From: Spirochaetia bacterium UBA6919
GTDB taxonomy: Bacteria; Spirochaetota; UBA6919
Length of the DNA: 11,341 bases
Direction of reading: 5' to 3'
Assembly (NCBI GenBank): GCA_002450905.1
Contig: DKAT01000002.1
Location: 75,153 to 86,493, forward strand
Shown: one piece after another, positions 1 to 6,151 of the stretch
Layout: each line of letters begins with the position of its first letter
Position numbering within the stretch: the stretch's first letter is position 1
Program-made: the position numbers and the translations under genes
Notes under the pieces: generated by a model
Told to the model about the DNA's origin: nothing
Databases searched by the model: none
Seen by the model: the letters and a program-made list of their open reading frames with translations, nothing else

Positions 1-149
1 ATGGGAAAAAATATTACGGAATTTTATAATTTTCTGAACTGTTCAAATCTATTGTACAAATAATCATTTTGAGATGAAGACAATAACTTATCAGTTGTTT
101 GGTGTGCTTGGCCAAAAAATATCTATAAAACTCCATTTGTAAATAGTTC

Positions 150-165
150 ATCTTTATATAAAGAT
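150..165. repeat. 16-base perfect AT-rich palindrome downstream of tatC
   Basis: ATCTTTATATAAAGAT is fully self-complementary and lies about 20 bases past the tatC stop. It has no G+C-rich stem and no T run on the tatC strand, so it is not a convincing terminator. It could be a protein-binding site or chance in AT-rich DNA. Confidence 0.35.
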
Positions 166-185
166 TTTCTATACTAGAATGATGT

Positions 186-1199
186 TCAATCTGAGGAATT
201 GGCTAGCTCTTCCTTCTCTTTGCGTTTTCTGATAATCCTTGCCGCTATAACACTTAATTCATAGAGGATATAGACAGGAACAGCCACCATTAATTGCGTA
301 AAGACATCTGGAGTTGGTGTGATAATTGCAGCTACAACCAAAATTATCACTACTGAATAGGGCCTAAACTTAATAAGGTGTGCATCATTAATGATACCAA
401 TTTTTGCAAGCAGTGCAAGAACGAGTGGAAGCTGAAAAACCAGTCCAATAGCAAGAATAAAGAAAACAACCCAGTCTAAATATTCTGAGATACTTAAAAA
501 GGACTCTATTTTCCTTTTCTTTTCTTTTTTAGATTTATCTAAAATATGTTCATTGAGTTTTGTGAAATCCTGATAAATAAGAGTTAAAGATTTATTTATT
601 CTCACTAATTGTTCTGAATCCCCAGGATATTTATCAATAGATTTCTTTAAGTGATTGTTAACATCTGCTAGTTTATTGTTAATATCTGTCAGATTTTTTT
701 TAACATCAAAGGGGGGTTTCAATTTTTTGGGATCAACTTTTTTTGTTTCTTCCTTGTCAAATTCAATGAGGAATTGAAGGCTGACAGGGGTTAAGAACTT
801 AAATGAGAAGAATGCTCCTGTGAAAAACAGTATTATAATAATGACAAGGGAATAATAATATAATCTTCTCTCAGATTCATATAAAGCTGGTAAAACAAAT
901 TGAGATAGCTCATAAACGAGATAGGGGACTGAAACAAAAATCCCTGCATAAAGTGATATTTTTAAATAAGCAAGAAACTTATCATAAACCTTTAAATGGA
1001 TAAATTTAATATCCAATCCCATCATTGGTTCAGTAAGGAAATCAAAAATTTCTTCTCTGAAGACATAAGCTATTATCGTGAAAACGACGAAAGAAATTAT
1101 GACCCTTATGAGGCGTATTCTAAATTCTTCTAGGTGGTCCAGGAAAGGAAGGTTTGAATTATCCTTTTCTTTCTTCTGATGAGTTATTTGTGTTTCCAT
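186..1199 (-). CDS. tatC: Sec-independent (Tat) translocase subunit TatC with enlarged periplasmic loop
   Basis: TatC is the multispanning inner-membrane receptor of the twin-arginine pathway. It binds RR signal peptides and recruits TatA to export folded proteins. Family signatures are visible: the N-terminal cytoplasmic HLEEFR motif (residues 22-27; E25 and R27 match the conserved signal-peptide-binding positions), the ALYESERRL motif (105-113), and the ITPTPDVFTQ segment (293-302). About six membrane segments fit at roughly 29-47, 79-100, 115-137, 242-264, 278-295 and 300-320. The protein is 337 residues where the family is usually near 250. The excess is a Lys/Asp/Asn-rich, helix-prone stretch at about 147-232, between segments 3 and 4, which should be periplasmic. 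In segment 4, Q256 occupies the position of a Glu found in many TatC proteins. The ATG at 1199 lies inside the upstream tatA-type gene (41-base overlap) and has no strong ribosome-binding site, so translation is probably coupled. Confidence 0.95.
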   Translation of the reverse strand: METQITHQKKEKDNSNLPFLDHLEEFRIRLIRVIISFVVFTIIAYVFREEIFDFLTEPMMGLDIKFIHLKVYDKFLAYLKISLYAGIFVSVPYLVYELSQFVLPALYESERRLYYYSLVIIIILFFTGAFFSFKFLTPVSLQFLIEFDKEETKKVDPKKLKPPFDVKKNLTDINNKLADVNNHLKKSIDKYPGDSEQLVRINKSLTLIYQDFTKLNEHILDKSKKEKKRKIESFLSISEYLDWVVFFILAIGLVFQLPLVLALLAKIGIINDAHLIKFRPYSVVIILVVAAIITPTPDVFTQLMVAVPVYILYELSVIAARIIRKRKEKEELANSSD

Positions 1200-1386
1200 G
1201 TTCTAATTTTTGTTTGGCATCGGCATCATTTTTATCTTTTTTATCAGAAGAATTTTCATTACTAGCGGATTTGAATTCACGAATTCCTTTTGCAAGAGAT
1301 CGTCCAAACTCAGGTAACTTTTGAGCACCAAAAATTAATATTACTGCTACAACAATTAATAAAATTTCCCAAAATCCTAATGGCAT
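1159..1386 (-). CDS. tatA: TatA/E-family twin-arginine translocase protein (second paralogue)
   Basis: This 75-residue single-span protein has the TatA plan: an N-terminal membrane helix (about 4-18) with a polar Glu (E7), the FGAQKLPEFG hinge (residues 19-28), an amphipathic helix (REFKSASNE region) and a highly charged, disordered C-terminal tail. The hinge carries FGA, typical of TatA; TatB usually has LGP there. I therefore call it TatA-type, although its place between tatA and tatC is where tatB sits in proteobacteria. It could have a TatB-like role in practice. The ATG at 1386 has AGGA at 1393-1396 with a six-base spacer. The gene starts 19 bases after the first tatA stop and its end overlaps the tatC start by 41 bases, so the three genes form one operon. 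Confidence 0.9.
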   Translation of the reverse strand: MPLGFWEILLIVVAVILIFGAQKLPEFGRSLAKGIREFKSASNENSSDKKDKNDADAKQKLEHGNTNNSSEERKG

Positions 1387-1405
1387 TTGTTATCCTATAT
1401 ATAGA

Positions 1406-1696
1406 TTAAGATTTGTTTTCAGTTGACTGATCTTTTTTAACAGTGTTTTCTGCTGGTTTAACGTTATTTTCTACTGAGGGGGTTTCTTTTTTAGCTTCCA
1501 CAGTCACTGCATTATTAACAGGTTTAGGTTCCTGATATTCGTTACTGATAGAGTTAGAAATTTCACTGGTTGCACTTTTAAACTCTCTCAGCCCTTTTCC
1601 TAGTGATTTTCCAATTTCCGGAAGTTTTTTTGCACCAAATAATACAAGCAATGCAATTAAAATTAATACAATTTCACCGGGTCCCATTCCAAACAT
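1406..1696 (-). CDS. tatA: TatA/E-family twin-arginine translocase protein, first gene of the tat operon
   Basis: TatA subunits oligomerise around TatC to form the transport pathway for folded proteins. The protein starts MFGMGPGEIV with a polar Glu at position 8 in the membrane helix (about 5-20). The hinge FGAKKLPEIG follows (20-29), then an amphipathic helix to about residue 50. The long tail is rich in Lys, Glu, Asn, Thr and Pro and is probably disordered in the cytoplasm. I set the start at the ATG at 1696 (96 residues). GGAGG lies five bases upstream at 1702-1706. An in-frame TTG at 1708 would add four residues, but it overlaps that ribosome-binding site and has none of its own. A strong promoter lies about 38 bases upstream of the ATG, so this is the operon head. 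Confidence 0.93.
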   Translation of the reverse strand: MFGMGPGEIVLILIALLVLFGAKKLPEIGKSLGKGLREFKSATSEISNSISNEYQEPKPVNNAVTVEAKKETPSVENNVKPAENTVKKDQSTENKS

Positions 1697-1701
1697 ATTG
1701 T

Positions 1702-1706
1702 CCTCC
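1702..1706 (-). promoter_or_regulatory. Ribosome-binding site of tatA, deciding the ATG start
   Basis: GGAGG on the minus strand sits five bases before the ATG at 1696. It overlaps the alternative TTG codon at 1706-1708, which excludes that TTG as a likely start. Confidence 0.85.
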
Positions 1707-1733
1707 AATACACATATGGTATATTATAGAAGA

Positions 1734-1762
1734 AATATATAAAATCCCCATTTGGATGTCAA
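1734..1762 (-). promoter_or_regulatory. Sigma70-type promoter of the tat operon
   Basis: On the minus strand, TTGACA (1757-1762, a perfect -35) is followed after 17 bases by TATATT (1734-1739, five of six matches to the -10). Transcription should start near 1727, giving a leader of about 30 bases before tatA. Confidence 0.8.
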
Positions 1763-1851
1763 GAAAATCGATGATTATTTTCTTTGATTGGTAAAAGATT
1801 TTTAGCATTATAATGGTTCAATTATATAATTCTCTATTAATTATCCAGTAC

Positions 1852-1880
1852 TTGATTTGAGGATTTAAATTTAATATACT
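1852..1880 (+). promoter_or_regulatory. Sigma70-type promoter of the mqnP-type gene
   Basis: TTGATT (1852-1857) and TATACT (1875-1880) are separated by 17 bases. The predicted start near 1887 leaves a leader of roughly 97 bases. Another TATAAT at 1933-1938 has no reasonable -35 element and is less likely. The promoter is divergent from that of the tat operon, about 110 bases away. Confidence 0.65.
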
Positions 1881-1983
1881 GTCCTTTGATTTTTATAAAA
1901 TTGTGTTTATTTTAGAGAACTCTTTTAGGGAATATAATATTAAAACAATTTTAATAAAGAATCTTAATATATAAAGGATTTTT

Positions 1984-2850
1984 GTGAAGAACATAATTGA
2001 TCTGTTGAAATTAATTAAATTTTCTCATACCATCTTTGCATTTCCCTTTGCTATTACATCATTTCTGGTAAAAAATATTCCGATTCCTTCAGTAGAAAAG
2101 ATTATATTTCTCATACTGGCGATGGTGTTTGCACGGAGTTCCGCTATGGGATTTAATCGATATGTGGATTATAAGTATGACAAGGAAAATCCTCGCACAA
2201 TGAATAGAGAATTGGTCACAGGTAAGGTAAGTCATAGAGAGGTACTGATATTTATAGTTTTGAATAGTGTTGGGTTCATTGGGGTGTGTTATTTCATTAA
2301 TATTTATTGTTTTGTTTTGTCACCAGTGGTTTTAGGATTATTATTTTTTTATTCTTTTTGGAAGAGATTTTCAGCAATGAGTCATCTTTATTTAGGGGCT
2401 GTAATTGGTCTTGCTCCAATAGGTGTTGATATGGCTTTGGTTGAGACTATTACAACAGGTAGTGTGCTTTTATTTTTAGCAATCACATTTTGGATAGGGG
2501 GATTTGATATTATTTATTCTTTATTGGATAAAGATTTTGATAAGAGATCAGGACTTAAATCCCTGCCATCTATGCTTAATGAGAGGACAGCATTATTGAT
2601 ATCCCGTATTGCTTATGGTATGATGGTAATATGTCTTTGTATTTTTGGATATATTTATCAATTTGGTTTAATATATTATTCGGGGATACTGATCATCTCT
2701 ATTCTATTAATATTACAGCATATTTGGGTGAAGCCCGGTGATTTATCGAGGGTTAATCAGGCATTTTTTCAGCTCAATTCGTTGATATCAATAATTTATT
2801 TATTATTTATAATTATAGAGATTCTTCTTTTGAATAATTATATCCTATAG
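1984..2850 (+). CDS. mqnP: MqnP-type 4-hydroxybenzoate/6-amino-dihydroxynaphthoate polyprenyltransferase (UbiA superfamily)
   Basis: UbiA-superfamily enzymes are integral membrane prenyltransferases that attach a polyprenyl chain to an aromatic quinone precursor. Both Mg-pyrophosphate-binding motifs are present: NRYVDYKYD (residues 58-66, N58/D62/D66) and DIIYSLLDKDFD (175-186, D175/D182/D186). The surrounding signatures favour the subgroup assigned to the futalosine menaquinone route over classical UbiA: KFSHTIFAFPFA near the N terminus, ARSSAMGFNR before motif 1, NPRTMNREL after it, and a C-terminal GDLSRVNQAFF (a general recollection of that family). Length (288) and about eight to nine hydrophobic segments are normal. 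The start is a GTG with AAAGGA at 1973-1978, five bases upstream. No other menaquinone gene is in the window, so the exact aromatic substrate is inferred. Confidence 0.87.
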   Translation: MKNIIDLLKLIKFSHTIFAFPFAITSFLVKNIPIPSVEKIIFLILAMVFARSSAMGFNRYVDYKYDKENPRTMNRELVTGKVSHREVLIFIVLNSVGFIGVCYFINIYCFVLSPVVLGLLFFYSFWKRFSAMSHLYLGAVIGLAPIGVDMALVETITTGSVLLFLAITFWIGGFDIIYSLLDKDFDKRSGLKSLPSMLNERTALLISRIAYGMMVICLCIFGYIYQFGLIYYSGILIISILLILQHIWVKPGDLSRVNQAFFQLNSLISIIYLLFIIIEILLLNNYIL

Positions 2851-2898
2851 AGAAAATTGATTTATACTAACAATTTTGATATCCGAAATCCCTTGAGA

Positions 2899-2921
2899 CA
2901 TGTTTCGAGAGCCTCGCCATG
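2899..2921. repeat. GC-richer hairpin element in the spacer between the mqnP-type and barrel genes
   Basis: Within an AT-rich spacer (2851-3105, no gene seen), CGAG (2906-2909) and CTCG (2913-2916) pair around a three-base AGC loop. Flanking CATG copies at 2899-2902 and 2918-2921 can pair across a small internal loop. There is no T run after it, so it is not an ordinary terminator. Its composition differs from its surroundings and it resembles dispersed intergenic hairpin repeats. Further along, a TATAAT at 2963-2968 has only a weak -35 (TTTAAT, 2941-2946). TTATCT/AGATAA (3058-3063 and 3070-3075) form a small inverted repeat before the next gene. Confidence 0.4.
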
Positions 2922-3105
2922 ACAAAGTTGATATTACGACTTTAATTTTAAAAGAGTTTTAGTATAATAGATTAATTTTTTTTGCACCTGCCAGAGGGAT
3001 TTTCAATCAATAGAATTATAATTTTTTAGAAATAATTTATGTTGCTATCAATTTTTCTTATCTATTTGAAGATAATATATAGAATCAGGATGAACAGGAT
3101 ATCGT

Positions 3106-3885
3106 ATGAAAAATAGAATATACCACCGAATTATTATTATGTTTGTCATGTGTTTATTAGCAAGTGTTTCAGGCTTCTCGAAATCAGATGATAAGCCATC
3201 ACCCAAAGAAGACCAGGACAAGAGAAAATATGCCCGTTTTGAACTAGGGGCTATGGGCGCATACAATTTTTTTTCAAAATCTTTTGGTGTTGAATTTAGA
3301 ACGCATTATGAAATGAATAGGATATTTTTACCCGTGGATTTTTTATCTATTAGTGGAAGTACAAGAATTAAAGCTTTGCCTGCATTCTTTTTTACTGATA
3401 GGAAGGATGAAAGATCCAAATCAGCTCTGGTATCTGTTTATTATGAACAGAATACTGTGAGTACAACCTTTAGTAGTTATGAAGTGGGGATAGGTGGGGG
3501 ATATTCTATGGATAATTTAAGAGTGACGGGGTGGGTTTCTAAAACATTTAATAGTGGGACAACTTCTGTCAAAGAAATATTTAATATTCGTGTAGCTATG
3601 ATTTATAATCCACTGAGCTTTTTTAATTTTGAATGGGGGTTACGAATTGGTACGGGAGTATTAACCGGGTCATCTTATTCCACATCAGGTACATTGGCTG
3701 AAATTGATCTTTTATTGGGATTCCGTGTCATTCGTGTTTTGAAGATCGTCGTAGGTGCGGAGGCCAAGACCAATAATATTGGTGGGTTTCTCAATTCTTC
3801 TGCCTCTGTTGCAGGCCTATCTGATGCCATACAAGTCCTTTTAAAATTGGGTGTGACCTTTGAATTTGATACCAAGTGGTTTTAA
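3106..3885 (+). CDS. Predicted outer-membrane beta-barrel protein of unknown function
   Basis: I do not recognise the family. The first 25 or so residues form a Sec signal peptide: a basic MKNRIYHR start, a hydrophobic core at about 9-21, and a likely cleavage near SVSGFS. C16 does not sit in a proper lipobox. A short charged linker (about 26-42) precedes a body of alternating short strands rich in Gly, Tyr, Phe, Ser and Thr, such as FELGAMGAYNFF, SSYEVGIGGGYSM and FEWGLRIGTG. The last strand ends EFDTKWF, with a terminal Phe as in the BAM recognition signal. About 215 mature residues would fit a barrel of eight to ten strands. The ATG at 3106 has AGGA at 3096-3099 with a six-base spacer. It appears to be transcribed alone and converges with the gene that follows. 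A periplasmic beta-rich protein is the main alternative. Confidence 0.75.
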   Translation: MKNRIYHRIIIMFVMCLLASVSGFSKSDDKPSPKEDQDKRKYARFELGAMGAYNFFSKSFGVEFRTHYEMNRIFLPVDFLSISGSTRIKALPAFFFTDRKDERSKSALVSVYYEQNTVSTTFSSYEVGIGGGYSMDNLRVTGWVSKTFNSGTTSVKEIFNIRVAMIYNPLSFFNFEWGLRIGTGVLTGSSYSTSGTLAEIDLLLGFRVIRVLKIVVGAEAKTNNIGGFLNSSASVAGLSDAIQVLLKLGVTFEFDTKWF

Positions 3886-3940
3886 AGAAATCGCCTGGAA
3901 GCCAGTATTCTCATATGATTTTCTAAGAAGTTATCTAACA

Positions 3941-6115
3941 TTAATTCCCGATGAATTTCCGTTTTAATAGCCATTCAATGATTAGTAGGAATATTACAAT
4001 CAAAATATATATGTAATTGTGTACTAATGATTTTTCAATGATCTTGTGCTCAATTTCTCGTTTAACACTGAAAAGAGATTTATTCGTTGGATCTGATTTG
4101 CTTGTTTGATTTAATTCATTAATTTTAATAATCTTGCCATTGGTGTTATCTGCAATATCCTTAGCAATAGCATATCGTAACTCATTATTATTCTGGAAAC
4201 TTTCTTTCAGGGGATAGTTAACGTAGAATTCAGCGAGGGTTTCCGATGATTCCTCTTTTGCTAAAACAATTTTATTTGAACCTAGATGGTTACACTGAAC
4301 AGAGTATTTTATTAAGTTCTTTTCATTTTTACTTATTTTTAAAGGGATTTTAAAATCATTTTCATTTTTTTTACCTATGATAAAGAGATTTTTGGGATCT
4401 TTGATTTTCATCGGGTCTATATATAATGTGTTTTCATCTCCATATTCACAAATATCCTTTGCTATGCTGAGAGGAGATTCTTTTACCTGTTCATTATTCA
4501 TCTGAAGGAGTTCATCCCAAAACTGATCATAATATTCGCTATGGATACCGAAATTCAAATTAAAAAAGTCTATTTTCCATATTGGTTCTATAAGAATTGA
4601 AATTATAGTACCAATTCCCATGTTTCTATAGAGAATTGCAGGTGTGTTATTTATAGTTGCCAGAGTTATATTGGAGTATAATGGTATAATATTTCCTTCA
4701 ACCTTTGAAAAGATGGGTAGATCATTCCAGATGAGTTGGGGATTATCTGTATTCCTGAATGTAAGGAAGTATTTATCATTAATATTCTGTTGATTTAGTG
4801 TGAGAATAAAATTATTTGATTTCCTTCCGATCGTATTATTCCTAGTATCAGATGTTTCACCTGAATCCTTGTCAAGTTTAGCTGATTTCTTGTTATTAAC
4901 AGATTCAGTTCTGTATTGAAAGGATAAAAGGGATTCTATAGATGAACTAAATAATTTACGAAGATCTGATGAGCCTTTTAGAAATATAAGCAGACCACCA
5001 TCTTTTACGAAACGGGATATTGACTGGATATTTTGAGGAGTTATAGAGTCAATATTACCTAGAATGATTTTATCTCGTGTAGATATGTTTCTCAGTTGGA
5101 TTGGCGGAGAATCTGATTTGGGTAAATAATTTTTTATTAGATATTTATTCTGTCGTTTCAGAAATCTATGAAGGAAAGAAAGCTCAAAGGATGGTTTGTT
5201 AAAGACCAGATGGACTGTGCTCTTCATCTGTATCCTGTCAATTTTTAGATAATAGACGTTATTTAAATCATTTTTTTCTATTCTATTCTTATTTTTTAAA
5301 ACACATTTGATAATTATATCCTTATCTAAAGAACGTTTGATTGATGTCCGGTGGATGATAAGATTTCCAGATAAGGTAATATCCTTTGTATATAGTTGTT
5401 CTTCTTTGTTATAAATATATAAAGAAACTATTTCTGGGATATTTGATGTATTAACAAGATTCAAAGATAAAAGCGCATTGCTATCATTATATTGAACATC
5501 AATACCCTGGATATAAGTATCTAATATATTTTCCTCAGCATATAATACATATATTTTTTTATTAAATCCTTTTAATAGACTGGAATCTAAGTGAAGATTA
5601 AGATCAGAAACAAGGAATAAAACGGGAGAAGTAAACTTTGGATCTTCTTTCATCTGTGTGAGCAAATGATTGATGTCAGTTATACCTATAGGGAGATGGG
5701 GCGATTCAGGGTTTGGATATTGATTTAACTTCTTATCACTATAAAAATAATATTTAAACTGCTTTCGATTGGGGTGGTTATTGATGAAGTACTTTTTAAT
5801 AATATTCTGATAGTATTGATATTTAGGTAAAATTCTCTTTTCATCCGTCCGCCAATCGCTTCTCATACTGTAAGAATTATCTATTATAATCGGGATTAAC
5901 GGGATATAGTCTGTCTTTTTATCATATTGTATAGCTGGTTTATAGAAATACAGAAGGATTAGAATGATTATAGTTAATCGAAATATTATTAGTAAAAGAT
6001 ATTTTAACCACTGTGATTTATATTTCCATATCAGAAAAGAAGAATAAGAAATAAATAATATAATTATTATATATAACCAGACATCAGGAAGATAATTATT
6101 AAAAACAATTTTCAT
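3941..6115 (-). CDS. Membrane-anchored VWA-domain protein with glutamine-amidotransferase-like region
   Basis: This large (724 residues) inner-membrane protein resembles the BatA-like/VWA family found in MoxR-linked gene sets; its molecular role is unknown. Order of parts: two N-terminal membrane helices (about 12-30 and 38-58); a VWA domain with a full metal-site set (D79-N-S81-Y-S83, T146, and D171 after the strand VLFLVS); a beta-rich region (about 205-295); a class I amidotransferase-like fold (about 298-540) with GGLLIFLKG (373-381) but no recognisable catalytic Cys; a periplasmic beta region; and a final membrane helix (about 699-717) ending EWLLKRKF, a familiar ending of this group. 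Residues 402-435 form a Ser/Asn/Lys-rich, probably flexible insert. Lys, Asn and Ile content is very high. The ATG at 6115 lies 36 bases after the aminotransferase stop and has no Shine-Dalgarno sequence, but an in-frame stop shortly upstream excludes a longer start. A TATAAT at 6137-6142 lacks a -35 partner. Confidence 0.82.
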   Translation of the reverse strand: MKIVFNNYLPDVWLYIIIILFISYSSFLIWKYKSQWLKYLLLIIFRLTIIILILLYFYKPAIQYDKKTDYIPLIPIIIDNSYSMRSDWRTDEKRILPKYQYYQNIIKKYFINNHPNRKQFKYYFYSDKKLNQYPNPESPHLPIGITDINHLLTQMKEDPKFTSPVLFLVSDLNLHLDSSLLKGFNKKIYVLYAEENILDTYIQGIDVQYNDSNALLSLNLVNTSNIPEIVSLYIYNKEEQLYTKDITLSGNLIIHRTSIKRSLDKDIIIKCVLKNKNRIEKNDLNNVYYLKIDRIQMKSTVHLVFNKPSFELSFLHRFLKRQNKYLIKNYLPKSDSPPIQLRNISTRDKIILGNIDSITPQNIQSISRFVKDGGLLIFLKGSSDLRKLFSSSIESLLSFQYRTESVNNKKSAKLDKDSGETSDTRNNTIGRKSNNFILTLNQQNINDKYFLTFRNTDNPQLIWNDLPIFSKVEGNIIPLYSNITLATINNTPAILYRNMGIGTIISILIEPIWKIDFFNLNFGIHSEYYDQFWDELLQMNNEQVKESPLSIAKDICEYGDENTLYIDPMKIKDPKNLFIIGKKNENDFKIPLKISKNEKNLIKYSVQCNHLGSNKIVLAKEESSETLAEFYVNYPLKESFQNNNELRYAIAKDIADNTNGKIIKINELNQTSKSDPTNKSLFSVKREIEHKIIEKSLVHNYIYILIVIFLLIIEWLLKRKFIGN

Positions 6116-6151
6116 GGCAAAAAGTATTTGTTATCAATTATAAGATTTAAA

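Noticed and set aside
1..185. Short open frames on both strands (for example 20 codons from the ATG at base 1, and about 32 codons on the minus strand)
   Set aside because: They are too short, lack convincing ribosome-binding sites and show no recognisable protein features.
3106..3180. Lipoprotein signal at Cys16 of the barrel protein
   Set aside because: The residues before the Cys do not fit a lipobox and the hydrophobic core continues past it.
3048..3266. Open frame on the minus strand across the start of the barrel gene
   Set aside because: It covers the ribosome-binding site and signal peptide of a better-supported gene and resembles no known protein.
3675..3875. Open frame antisense to the end of the outer-membrane barrel gene
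   Set aside because: It lies wholly within a well-supported gene on the other strand and has no protein features of its own.
3886..3940. Possible terminator: CTGG-AAG-CCAG between the convergent barrel and VWA genes
   Set aside because: The stem is only four base pairs, extension needs a large internal loop, and no T run follows on either strand.
6137..6142. TATAAT upstream of the VWA gene as a separate promoter
   Set aside because: No -35 element at a suitable distance, and the 36-base gap fits co-transcription with the aminotransferase.
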